Positions 16,198 through 26,819 are shown, counted from the stretch's first letter. The stretch is 58,496 nucleotides of DNA from Bacteroides sp. 43_108 (GCA_001915545.1 MNQS01000114.1:1-58496), one strand, 5' to 3'. The notes: a model not told the origin generated them from the letters alone. Numbers and translations are program-made.

Positions 16198-19127
16198 ATG
16201 AAAAGAAAAATTTTGTCATTTCTGTCATTGATGTATTCTATATGCATCATATCGCAGACTGTAACGCCCGAACCATTTAAATATTACCAGATTGTCAACT
16301 CTGAGAATCTGGCATTCGGACGAGTTGATAACGTAGCAAAACAGTGCGTTCCTGATGCAGAGGCCGAAGGCCAGGCGTTCGAGTTTATTCCTGTTCAGGG
16401 AGAAGAAGGTGTATATATGATCAGATCGGCTGTCGATAATGCTTATGTGTGCAAGGTGACGGTAGAATGGGATTGGGACTGGTGGAGCATTGTCTTCCAG
16501 GAAGAACTGCCTACAGTTATCTCAAAGGCAAAGTATTCTATAGAGCAGATTGCAGGAACTGATTATGTGGGAATCAAAAATCTGCATGCCGGAACTTATT
16601 GGGGTGCCGATGATCTTGTAGAAGATGGCGGTATATTCTGCGATAAGCCTTTGAATGAAAAAGCTTATTGGAAACTTGTCGAGTTGCCTACTCCTCCTCT
16701 TAAAGTCTATGAGAAGGCTAATGCCCGTCTCGATGCTATGATCGGTACACTGGATGAATATCCAGGTATTCAGTCGGATGTAACAGACTTCCAGATGGAA
16801 ATGGCAGACAAGGTTTCGGTTGCCGGCGATGATGACGAACATCCTATATATCTTGAAGCTGCTCAGGAAATAGGAGAATTCATATCCAAGGTAGAAACAG
16901 GCCTGACGCAGGTGAAGGATATGATCAATCTGTTTGATGAGTGTACTGCCATATTCGAGTCGCAGGAACTTTATCCGGGACTTTCTGATTTGGAAAAAGC
17001 GTATGAATATGCAGATGGAATATATTATTCTGAAGACTCCGGTGTTGATGAATTCATTTCTGCATACGATTCTTTGAAGTCATCCATACGTTCATATTAC
17101 GACAGTCAGATTCCTTTTGCAACAGAAGAGAATCCTGCCGACATGACTTATATGATAAAGTCTCCTAACTTCCGTGTTCCTTATGCATATTCTCCAGATT
17201 GTGCTTTGAGTTCGGAAGGATGGGTGTCTGAAAATACAGGGCTTCCAGGTGAAGGCAATTGCTTCTATCCTGTACACAAACCAGCTTCAGAAGTCGGCAA
17301 GGATGTTACATGCTATACAGCTGGACATGGCAGTTCAGTCACATGAATTTGTATCAGGACGTAGAAGGACTTCCTGATGGATGGTATAGAGTGGAATGTC
17401 TGGGATGGACAGATGAGGCTTCAATATACAAGCAGCATGCTTATGCTGTTTCGATGTCCGATTCTGTTATGTCAAATATGGCATCGACAGCGATGACCAG
17501 TTGGGAAACTTTCCGCACAGCTTCAATTCCTGTATACGACGGCAAATTGCGTATCGGTTTCCAGTCTGAAAGTGGCGGCGGTTCTATAGGTTGGTTCCTT
17601 GTAACAGATTTCCGTCTCCGTTATTGCGGAGCCTTGAGCGAGGAAACTTTAAGACCGATACTTGACAAGTCTCTTGCAGACGGACGTGCAATGGCTGATA
17701 CGATGATGTTTGCGGCAGACAAGAAGATGCTTATGGATTCAATCTCGAAGTATGAGGCTGTCGAAGGTGCTGCAAATCTTAAGCAGGCGATAATGTCAAT
17801 GAAGGATGCCATGTCTGAAGCTTATAAGTCTGTTGATAAGCAAAACTCTGTTATGGCTGGTATCTACAAGGCATTGAAGGATTCTGTTGATATGGAAGTA
17901 TACTCAGGTGACTACTATGATATGGCGAGCAGATTCTTGAGCTGTATGGATGATGAAATCAATTCTGCTGATGCTTCTTATGTGGAAATGGACAGTCTTG
18001 AAGGTATATTGTATGCTTTCCGTGACAGATATGTTCCTACATTGTATGCGGCAAGAGAACTTACGGTTGAGGATGCTTTTGCAAAAGGTATATTGGACGA
18101 TAATATCAATCGACAGGTTTCTGACTTTACAACAATCAAGCAGTTGCCTGAAGAAACATTGGTCGACAAATATGTGAATGAACTTGAAAAGGCCATGGCT
18201 CAATGCGAGGCTGCTGATCTTATTCTTGCAGGAGGAAAAGACTTCACTGGATTGATTGTTAATCCTGAGATTAATAATTCATCTAATTCTGTAAAACCTA
18301 AAGGATGGGACGGTACAGTCGTAAACGGAGATAATCGTTTCACCGGAAACGGACAGCAGGTAGATGGAAACGCCCAGGGTTATTATCTGGATTCATGGAA
18401 TGCAACTCCTGGAACTTTGCTCTATAATATGCACCAGACAATAGAATCAGTTCCTAACGGTGTTTACAGACTTACTGCAATGACGCGTACAACCAGCGAT
18501 AAAGGTGTATATCTTTATGCATTTGCCGATAATGATTCTTCTACAGTGACATTGTCTCAGGTAGAGCTTGAGAAAATGAACATTACAGAATTGGGAGGAC
18601 CATCTGCTGCTGATGGCGGAGATTCCATCGCAACTGTTACTGATACTTACGGATCAATATTTGCAGAGGTTTACAAGAGAACCAATGGTGGTCAAACTGC
18701 TACAGATGCAGAGAATGACACTCTCATGGCTAACAACGGTTGGGGAAGCGGATGGCATTACACTTCTTTGGATATAGAGGTCAAGAATCACATACTCACA
18801 ATCGGATTTACATGTGATTCTACATTTACCCAGAAGTATGGAGGTACAGCTTTTGCCGGAACATGGATTTCTGCAGATAACTTCCGTCTTGTTCAGCTTT
18901 CTTCTGGTGATAATGAGGGATGGAATCCTGCTGCCGGAATATCTTCTGTTCCTGATGAAGATTTCTCTGTTGCGGTTGAAGGAGGACGTATAATCGCTCC
19001 AGAGGGCAGTCGTGCATATTCTGTTTCCGGTATGCCTGTCAATATAGGAGCTGTTGTTCCTGATGGTGTATATATCGTCAAGTTCGGAAAGAATACAGTT
19101 AAGGTTGTTGTTAATAGAAAGTTTTAA
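16198..19127 (+). pseudogene. Large secreted multidomain protein, frameshifted
   Basis: Two overlapping frames make one protein of about 976 residues. Frame one (16198-17346) starts with a signal peptide, then a beta-trefoil-like segment (PFKYYQIVNSENLAFG...YWKLVEL) and helical linkers. It stops soon after KPASEVGKDVTCYT. The second frame picks up with WQFSHMNLYQDVEGLPDGWYRVECLG, a beta-sandwich motif seen again as MHQTIESVPNGVYRLTAM further on. A one-base loss between about 17270 and 17335 explains the shift; I see no slippery heptamer for programmed frameshifting. The C-terminus (SSVPDEDFSVAVEGG...GVYIVKFGKNTVKVVV) is a T9SS-type sorting domain. No catalytic motif is recognised; glycan binding is a guess. 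A sequencing error is the main alternative to real decay. Confidence 0.75.
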
Positions 19128-19145
19128 AATTGTGAATCAACAGAT

Positions 19146-19192
19146 GAGGCTATCCCAAAATCTATTTTGAGACAGCCTCGCCGTTGTTTTTT
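19146..19192 (+). terminator. Intrinsic terminator before the GH128 gene
   Basis: Imperfect stem GAGGCTATCCCAAAAT with ATTTTGAGACAGCCTC, followed shortly by TTTTTT. It separates the frameshifted gene from the GH128-type gene. Confidence 0.75.
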
Positions 19193-19223
19193 GAATTTGA
19201 CAAACTGATTGACATTGCATATT

Positions 19224-21986
19224 ATGGATAAAAGAAAAATCCTTCTAGTATTATTTTCATTAAGTTTTGTCATTGATTATGGTATAGCTCAGAGCGTAAA
19301 GACCGTTGATGTTATAGATGGAGCTGTATCTGTGGAGGACAAGCAGGATTTGCATGTTTTGAACAGTGAACCTTTTGCTGTTGCAGGAACTGTTGATATA
19401 AAAAATGAGGATGCCGTTATCTTTTTTGATAATGTCAAGCCGTCAAAGCTTGTGAACGAGTATCTCATGCATATTTATGTGAACGGCAAGCCTGCAGAGA
19501 ACGACAAGAATGTGCGTGTCGGAATTTATGTCAACGGTTCGTGTGTATATCCTCACGCGAACAGCAATTTTACTCCCCTTCAGGTTTATACCGGGGAGAA
19601 TTGGACAGGCGAGAACAGTTCTGATTTTGTTCCAAATCAGTATTATAGGGCTTTGGATGAATTTGACAATAATATTTCGTCTTTTAAATTGAAAAGAGGA
19701 TATATGGCAACATTGGCAACTTCATCCGACGGCACTGGTTACAGCAGGTGTTTTATAGCGCAGGATTCAGATTTGGAAGTGCCGAAGCTCGATTGTTTGC
19801 TTGATGATAAGGTCTCGTTCATAAGAGTTCTGCCGTGGCAGTATATTGGCAAAAAAGGTAGTTGTGGCGGAAGTGATGCGCAGACAGAGGCTTTGGGATG
19901 CTCGTGGTATTACAATTGGAGCGCAAACGGTTACACGCATTCTGATTACGAATTTGTTCCGATTAAGCAAAGTCAATGGTGGCCTTCCTATGAAGAAATA
20001 GAAGCTGTAAATGATGTATCTCACCTTTTGGGCAATAATGAACCTGATCATGCAGATGCAAATATTCCTGTTGCAGATATAGCCGACAACTGGTTCAACA
20101 TGTTGAAGTCCGGATTGCGTGTCGGATCTCCTGCTTCAACAAATCCAAACGGAGTATATGGTTGGCTTGTCCCTTTCTTTAAGATATGCGATGAGAATAA
20201 TTATCGTGTCGACTATGTCGTCGTACATGAGTATTGGTATGCTACAGGCAAGCAGTTCTATGATCGCATGAACGAGTACTATAACTTGTTTAAGCGCCCG
20301 ATATGGATAACAGAGTTCAACTATGGCGCCAACTGGACAACTGAATCTTGGCCGGATCCGGACAGAAAAGGTACTCCTGCCAATTACGAACATCAGAAGA
20401 AGGGGCTTTCGGATATAGTAACTGCACTCGAGTCAAATCCGTATGTCGAAAGATATGCAATATACAACTGGGTCGAAGATTGCAGAATGTTGTATCTTGA
20501 TTCGGACACTCTTGGTCCTGATGCCGACAGACTGACTCCAGCCGGTAAGTGGTACTCCGAACTGCGCTCAAAAATCGCTTATAATGGAGGAGGGGGATAT
20601 ATTCCTAAGTGGAATCACCGCAAGCCTGAATCTTTTGAGGCTGTTTACTCACCGGACGACAATAAAGTTTCTTTCAGCTGGATTTGCAAGAATGGTGAGC
20701 AGACTGATTCGAGTTGGATTGAACGGAAAACAGATAATGACAGCGATTTCAAGAAAGTTGCATGTGTCGTAAATACAGATGAGGGCAGGTCTATTGAAAG
20801 AAGCTGCGAATCTGACGACGTATCCGATTTGAGCGGTATTGTGGTTTACAGAGTCCGCAATTTTGATTCTGACGGCAATACCAGACTTTCTAATGAAGTG
20901 AAAATTTCTATAGGGCGTGCAGAGGGCGTAGCCGGTCTTCAGAGCGGTCGTTTGGGCATACTCGATGGCAAACCTGTGAAAGTTGATTTTTCAGAAGATT
21001 TCGAACATGTACCTGCTGTTTTCATGGGTATATATTCTAACAATAATTCGCAGATGGGGCCAGGTAATCTGGTCGCATCTGTAAAACGTTCGGATTTCAC
21101 TTACAGCCTTTTGCCTTGGGAACTTGCAGGCATTACAACTCCTGCAGAACCCGAGTATGTTGATTTTCTTGCAGTGGAAGAGGGCAACAGTACTTTTGGC
21201 AATATGTCATTGGAGGTCGGTTCTGCACGAGTAAAAGGAGATACGGCTGAAGTAATCTTTAATAAACCTTTTCCTGATGGGGTCATACCTGTAGTAGTTG
21301 CAGAACTGCGCAATCCTTCTCTTAAGAATAATGCCCTTTCAATAAAAATCTGGGATGTTACAGAAAAGGGATTCAAAACAAAGCTTCTCTATGAATACGG
21401 CCTGAATAAGGAAATACGTGTTGCACAGAACATGGTATACATTGCCGCTGCGCCGGGTGTCGGACAATTAGGCAACGGCAAGTTGTTGTCTGCAGGCAGA
21501 AGCACTGAAAAGCCTTATTCCGCATTCACAAAGTCAATTTTTTTTACTTCCCCCGATACTTCAGATACATTGCATTTGAAGAATCCTGTTGTATTGGCGT
21601 CCTTGCAGACCTCAAATCTGGATGCGGCAACAATATTGCGGAATATTGCATTTATAAGCGACGATAAAGATGCCGTTACAGGTATGCGTGTCAAGAGGCA
21701 GGTGGATACATCCAATAAAGAAGCTGTGAAAAACGATAAGTCGCCGTCAGCAGATGTCGTTGGTTGGATTGTACTGAGTGATGATGACGGTACATCTGAT
21801 ATCGATAACGTCTTAGAAGATGTACCGGATGTAGAAGTTGTAAATAGAGTTATACGTGTCAATGGACCTTATGATTACAATGTGTATTCAATGAATGGTG
21901 TATTGATGAATAAAAATGCAGTTCTGGAACCTGGCGTTTATTTGGTGCGTTCAGGAAGAAGAACCGTCAAGGTTTTTGTCAGATAA
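19224..21986 (+). CDS. Secreted GH128-type endo-beta-1,3-glucanase with T9SS domain
   Basis: 920 residues from the ATG at 19224, which gives a clean signal peptide (MDKRKILLVLFSLSFVIDYGIAQ); a TTG five codons earlier is less likely. The catalytic core at about residues 195-455 is of the 'glycosyl hydrolase catalytic core' (Asl1/GH128) type: VSFIRVLPWQYIG, LLGNNEPDHADAN (probable acid/base Glu, about residue 272), VVHEYWY, and PIWITEFNYGANW (probable nucleophile Glu, about residue 362). A fibronectin-like domain, beta-rich modules and a C-terminal T9SS-like domain (YNVYSMNGVL...GVYLVRSGRRTVKVFVR) follow. Predicted to cut beta-1,3-glucan at or beyond the cell surface. Family call is moderately sure, substrate inferred. 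Confidence 0.75.
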   Translation: MDKRKILLVLFSLSFVIDYGIAQSVKTVDVIDGAVSVEDKQDLHVLNSEPFAVAGTVDIKNEDAVIFFDNVKPSKLVNEYLMHIYVNGKPAENDKNVRVGIYVNGSCVYPHANSNFTPLQVYTGENWTGENSSDFVPNQYYRALDEFDNNISSFKLKRGYMATLATSSDGTGYSRCFIAQDSDLEVPKLDCLLDDKVSFIRVLPWQYIGKKGSCGGSDAQTEALGCSWYYNWSANGYTHSDYEFVPIKQSQWWPSYEEIEAVNDVSHLLGNNEPDHADANIPVADIADNWFNMLKSGLRVGSPASTNPNGVYGWLVPFFKICDENNYRVDYVVVHEYWYATGKQFYDRMNEYYNLFKRPIWITEFNYGANWTTESWPDPDRKGTPANYEHQKKGLSDIVTALESNPYVERYAIYNWVEDCRMLYLDSDTLGPDADRLTPAGKWYSELRSKIAYNGGGGYIPKWNHRKPESFEAVYSPDDNKVSFSWICKNGEQTDSSWIERKTDNDSDFKKVACVVNTDEGRSIERSCESDDVSDLSGIVVYRVRNFDSDGNTRLSNEVKISIGRAEGVAGLQSGRLGILDGKPVKVDFSEDFEHVPAVFMGIYSNNNSQMGPGNLVASVKRSDFTYSLLPWELAGITTPAEPEYVDFLAVEEGNSTFGNMSLEVGSARVKGDTAEVIFNKPFPDGVIPVVVAELRNPSLKNNALSIKIWDVTEKGFKTKLLYEYGLNKEIRVAQNMVYIAAAPGVGQLGNGKLLSAGRSTEKPYSAFTKSIFFTSPDTSDTLHLKNPVVLASLQTSNLDAATILRNIAFISDDKDAVTGMRVKRQVDTSNKEAVKNDKSPSADVVGWIVLSDDDGTSDIDNVLEDVPDVEVVNRVIRVNGPYDYNVYSMNGVLMNKNAVLEPGVYLVRSGRRTVKVFVR

Positions 21987-22033
21987 AGTTGATTTCTGAA
22001 GATATTTATTAACTCCTAATACTATATAGAAAC

Positions 22034-25000
22034 ATGAAAGATTTTGAAAAAGAAATCAGTATCGGAAAGCGCAATTTGCTTTTGCGTTCTCTATGGTTTT
22101 ATGCATTGTTTTTATGCGTATCCATATTTATTCCATCATTTGCCGACAATTATCCTTCATTGCTCATACGCGGTGAGAATTACGGCATAATGCCTTTCGA
22201 AAAAGGTCAGCAGCCGTTTTATAATAGAACGAACATGTCGTTCGGTGATATTCCAGACGGATATTCTGGATGGCAGTATGTAAAAATCAACGCAAATTCC
22301 GCTTATATTCCAGGTCCTCTCCCTTCTTATGAGGTTAAGGCCGATGAGGACGGATTTCTTATGGCTATGGTAGCAACAGCCGAAAAGCCGGATGTGTGCA
22401 GTGAATGGGCCGAAAAGAACGGCTGGGAGATAGTTGATGGACCAACGGTTTCTTATGCAGCCGGGGAGACGGGCGTGATGACTTTTTTCCGTAAGGAAAT
22501 AAAGGCCGATGAATGGACAAACGTTGTGCAGCCTGCTACGTTCAGCGGTGCTTTGCTCATAGCTCCTTCTATAGTTGAGGACGATCCTGAGAAGCAGAAA
22601 CTTGATGCTGTTCCTGTTGATATCGTATCTGAAGGATGGATGGAGACCGGAACTCTCGACAACGGTTCATTGGCTTTTGCCAATCGTGCTTATGTGTTCT
22701 GCAATGTTGATCAGGCTCTTTCAGGACTTGAATTTACACGTTTCAGAGGTGGTGAGGCGCCAAAGCTGAAGATTACTGCCGGCAAAACGGGAAAGATGTA
22801 TATTGCAGTATCTGCAATAGAAACTTCCTACAAACCGGAGGAGGCCGGTTGGACGGAAGTGCCGGACATGGGCTTCTATTATAATGACGGTACTTCTACT
22901 TCATTCAAATTGTATTCAAAAGATGTAGAAGAAGGCGGTATTGTTGAAATTGCAACTGACAGCTGGACAGGTGTGCTTGTGATTTCGGCAGACATTACGT
23001 ATAAAACCATTGTAGATGTATTGCCTCCTCCAGGAGTGGTAATCTTCAATTCCAAGGCTTCCTCCAAGCAGTATGTCGGTTCTCCGAGCATAACGGTACT
23101 TGATGACGGAACTTATCTGGCTTCTCACGACATCTTCGGCGGAATAATCTCTTATGCCTATGTATACAAGTCGGTCGACAAGGGAAAGACATGGACCCAA
23201 ATCAGCAAGATAGATCCGCTTAACTGGGCTAAGCTGTTTACACACGAAGGCAAGCTTTATCTGATAGGAGTTCAGCCTAGATGTGTGATGGGATACGGCA
23301 ACATTGTCATCCTTAGATCGGACGACGGAGGAAGCACATAGACAAAGCCTGTCGATGGCAAGTCGGGACTTCTCAAGACAGGTTATTATCATACGGCGCC
23401 AACCCCAGTCGTGTTCCACGATGGACGTGTATGGAAAGCCATGGAGAACCAAGGTGACGCATATTGGGGATGGGGGCCGTTTGCATCGCTGATGCTCTCT
23501 GCGGATGCAGGTGCCGACCTTCTGAATGCCGATTCTTGGACCTTCAGCAACGAGCTTCAGCACACTGACGATGCCATAGGTTCTACAGCTTGGCTTGAGG
23601 GCAATGCAGTCGTGGCTCCTGACGGAAGCATGAAGAACATACTCCGTATGGCGTATGGCGGTGATGATAAGGCAGCTGTTGTTTCCGTTTCTGATGACGG
23701 CAGTAAGGCGACGTTCAATCCGGCAAAGGATATCATAGACCTTCCAGGTGCAGGAAAGAAATTCACTATCAGATATGACAGCTTGTCTGCACGCTACTGG
23801 ACATTGAGCAACTATGTGCTTTCGGAGGACCGTCCGGGCAACAATGATCTCGGCGGTGTCAGAAACACTGTTGTACTGGCATGGTCGGAAGATCTCGTGC
23901 ATTGGACAATCAAGGACACTCTGCTGCACCATCCGGACGTGAAGTACCACGGATTCCAGTATCTCGATTGGCAGTTCGACGGCAATGACATAATAGCTGT
24001 GTCGCGCACGGCATGGGAGGACGAGACAGGCAATGCCGACAGTCAGCACAATGCCAATTTCCTGACATTCCACAGATTTCCGAATTTCAGATACGAAAGG
24101 GCCGGCGAGGACACCGGTGTCAGGGCCTGCAGATGGCAGGGCGGTGCAGAGTCGGCATTTGCACTGACCTTCGACGACGGCTTCAAGGCTCATTACGACT
24201 ATGCTTACCCCATGCTTGAAAAGTACGGCATCAGGGGCACATTCTATGTGAATTCCGGAAAACTTGTACGGAAAGGGCAGAAGCCTCTTGAACGTTATGG
24301 ATTTGAAGAGGAGTTCTGCGAGATGGGTGCGGCCGGACACGAAATCGGTTCGCACTCCCTGACTCATCCGAACCTTACAGCCATCGACATGGAGACGCTC
24401 AGGAAAGAGCTCGGGCAGGACAAGGAGAACATTGAGAGGTTCACCGGCAGGAAATGTCTGACGCATGCCTATCCTTACTGTTTGCATAACGAGACAGTCG
24501 ACAAGGCCATGACTTCGTATTATATTGCCGGACGCGCAGGCGGAAACGTTGCAAATGATGTTCCGTCGGACCCTGATGGATGGTATTCGACCAATTCGGA
24601 ACTTCTGACATGGAAATATCCGCGTTCGCTTGAAAACGAAAAAGCCAGCTTCATGGAGATGAAGAGCAAGATTGACGGGCTTGACGGACGTTTCGGAGTG
24701 GTGTGCATACATGAAACTCTGCCGTTCAATCTGCTTTCAACCTCAAACACCTATGAAGTTGCCACGACGGAATGGCTCGAGGACATGTGTGCTTACCTGT
24801 CGGAACTCAGAAGCAAAGGCAAGATGTGGCCCGCTCCTTTGGCCGATATCGTGAGATATGCCGAAGAACGCAAGAATCTGCGTGTGAATAGATACGACAT
24901 TTCCGGCGACAGCATAGCGTATGAGTTTTCTACATGGTTGGACACTGCCGTATACAACGTTCCGCTGACACTCGAATTCAGCGTTCCTGCAGAATGGGAG

Positions 25001-25396
25001 GCTGTCCGCTGCATCGTGAAGTCCGGTGAAGAACTCGTTTCCGACAGCGTCTATAGTTCAGCCGATGGGCGTATCACGGTAAATGCAGTGCCGGACAAGG
25101 AGACCGTGCTGCTTGTAAAGGACAAGTCCAATGCCATCGGTTCTGCCGATGCCGTTGCCGAAGCCCTTGCGGGGTTTGATGCTGTTGAAAACATCGTTTA
25201 TATAAAAAATCCCGATTACGACGTTTTTTGCGAGATATACGATGCCGCAGGGAGAGCAGTAAAATCTGCCAGGTGCAGAGCATCGGCTTTGTCGGAGATA
25301 AATGTTGCAGAGATGGCATCCGGCATTTATGTGGCTCGCATTTCTGCTTCAGGCAGAAAGAACGTCGGTTCTTTTAGTTTTGCCAAATGTCGTTAG
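22034..25396 (+). pseudogene. Sialidase-fold plus NodB-deacetylase protein split by an in-frame TAG
   Basis: One frame of 1120 codons is interrupted only by TAG at 23339-23341 (codon 436). The stop falls at the Trp position of an Asp-box: RSDDGGST-stop-TKPVDGK fits S-x-D-x-G-x-T-W, so a single G-to-A change in TGG explains it. Order: N-terminal signal/anchor, beta-rich modules, BNR-type propeller (YKSVDKGKTWTQ, and on past the stop), then a NodB polysaccharide deacetylase domain near residues 705-920 with FALTFDDGF and GSHSLTHPN metal ligands. It ends with a T9SS-like sorting domain (VFCEIYDAAGRA...GIYVARISASG). The downstream part could be translated alone only without a signal. TAG serves as a normal stop elsewhere here, so recoding is unlikely; base-call error is possible. 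Confidence 0.8.
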
Positions 25397-25440
25397 TAGT
25401 GTAATATTTTTTTATTCGGTTTGTAGGAATTGGTTGTTGG

Positions 25441-25485
25441 GACGTCCGCTGCTGTGCTTTGCATGGCGCGGACGTCATTTTTTTT
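25441..25485 (+). terminator. Intrinsic terminator after the deacetylase gene
   Basis: Perfect 9-bp stem GACGTCCGC (25441-25449) with GCGGACGTC (25468-25476), followed by ATTTTTTTT. It ends the glycan-enzyme run just before the insertion sequence. Confidence 0.88.
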
Positions 25486-25488
25486 ATG

Positions 25489-25497
25489 AAACTGCTT
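25489..25497. repeat. Target site duplication, left copy
   Basis: AAACTGCTT, identical to 26820-26828 on the far side of the insertion sequence. Nine bases is within the range reported for the IS4 family. Confidence 0.9.
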
Positions 25498-26819
25498 CAC
25501 TGCTGTCCGGAGAAAATTCTCCAAAATAGCTATTATTGATTAATACTCAGTTAGTTACGAGGCTAATAAAATTTTTCGATTAGAAATCATAGTTTTGCAA
25601 GAAGGTATAAACAGCCAATTCTGCAAGCTATGAACAAAGGAAAAACAATATTTGCACAGGTTATGTCTCTTATAAACGTATACGAATTTAAGAAGTGCGT
25701 CAACCGCTATAAGGGTGACAGGCACGCCGTCAAGTTCACTTGCCGTGACCAGTTCATGGTAATGAGCTTTGCCCAGTTCACAGACAGGTCAGGTCTGAGA
25801 GACATAGAGACTACACTTAACCTTTGTTCGCCCGATCTTTACCGTTCTGGTATCAAGGTAATGCCAAAATCCACCTTGGCCGAAGCGAACGAAAAGAAGG
25901 ACTGGCGTATATATCGGGACTTTGCACAAGTTCTGATACGACAAGCAAAGGAAGCATATAAGGGACAGAAACTTAGACTTGATCTGGATGAAATGGTCTA
26001 TGCCTTTGACAGCAGCACTATCGAGCTGTGTCTGAAGCTTTGTCCGTGGGCTAAGTTTCATCATGAGAAAGGAGCCGTCAAGATGCATACCTTGATGGAT
26101 CTTAGGGGTTCCATCCCGACATTTGTTCATCTGACAGAAGGAGCAGTTCACGATTCCCAAATAATGGATAAGAAACCTGTAGAAGCAAACTCCTACTATC
26201 TTATGGACAAAGGATATGTCAAGTTTGGCTCTTTGTACCGGCATTTTCATCTTAACAATGCCTTTTTTGTAACAAGAGCAAAAGAAAATATGCTTTACGA
26301 AGTTATTGATAGTAGAGAGGTAGATCAATCTGCTGGACTTTTCTCTGACGAAACCATCAAATTGACAGGGCCACTTACTTCTCAGAAGTATCCTGATTCT
26401 CTTAGACTCGTTGTGTATGAAGACTTCGGAACAAATACTGTTTATAGGTTCCTCTCCAACAATTTCAAGCTTGAAGCATTGACCATTGCCGAATTGTACA
26501 GGGAGAGATGGCAGATTGAGTTGTTCTTCAAATGGATAAAGCAGCACCTGCACATAAAGACATTCTATGGAACCACCCAAAATGCCGTGTACACACAGAT
26601 ATGGATAGCTATCTGTGACTATCTTCTGCTTATCATTGCGAAGAAACATTATATGTTGAATCCAAGCCTTCATTCCATTTCAAATTCTATTGGCCAAGTC
26701 CTCTTCAAAAGAGGCGACATCAAAGATATATTTAATCAAACCGACATCACTACTAATGTTCCAGAGGGTGATGGTCCTAAGCAGCTTACGCTGTGGTAAA
26801 ATTTCTCCGGACAGCAGTG
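25498..26819 (+). mobile_element. Complete IS4-family insertion sequence, 1322 bp
   Basis: Ends are 18-bp perfect inverted repeats, CACTGCTGTCCGGAGAAA at 25498-25515 and its complement at 26802-26819. They are flanked by a 9-bp direct repeat AAACTGCTT (25489-25497 and 26820-26828), the target site duplication. One intact transposase fills the interior. The element lies between a terminator and the promoter of the ACT-domain gene, so it disrupts neither. The perfect repeats and duplication indicate a recent insertion. Confidence 0.95.
25630..26799 (+). CDS. IS4-family transposase (DUF4372 + DDE)
   Basis: 389 residues, intact. The N-terminal DUF4372 domain (CVNRYKGDRHAVKFTCRDQFMVMSFAQ) precedes an RNase-H-like DDE domain: first Asp in YAFDSSTIEL, second in YLMDKGYVKF, and Glu within YRERWQIELFFKWIK, which fits the IS4 Y-x2-R-x3-E-x6-K signature exactly. 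It moves the element by cutting at the 18-bp terminal repeats. A TAGTTTTG -7 element at 25590-25597 inside the left end probably drives it. Confidence 0.95.
   Translation: MNKGKTIFAQVMSLINVYEFKKCVNRYKGDRHAVKFTCRDQFMVMSFAQFTDRSGLRDIETTLNLCSPDLYRSGIKVMPKSTLAEANEKKDWRIYRDFAQVLIRQAKEAYKGQKLRLDLDEMVYAFDSSTIELCLKLCPWAKFHHEKGAVKMHTLMDLRGSIPTFVHLTEGAVHDSQIMDKKPVEANSYYLMDKGYVKFGSLYRHFHLNNAFFVTRAKENMLYEVIDSREVDQSAGLFSDETIKLTGPLTSQKYPDSLRLVVYEDFGTNTVYRFLSNNFKLEALTIAELYRERWQIELFFKWIKQHLHIKTFYGTTQNAVYTQIWIAICDYLLLIIAKKHYMLNPSLHSISNSIGQVLFKRGDIKDIFNQTDITTNVPEGDGPKQLTLW

Noticed and set aside
17270..17345. Programmed ribosomal frameshift
   Set aside because: No X-XXY-YYZ slippery heptamer or downstream pseudoknot-like structure is visible, and the gene is not of a kind known to use one.
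22034..25396. Recoding of TAG as an amino acid
   Set aside because: TAG ends other intact genes here (for example at 7113-7115 and 12576-12578), and only one gene contains an internal TAG.
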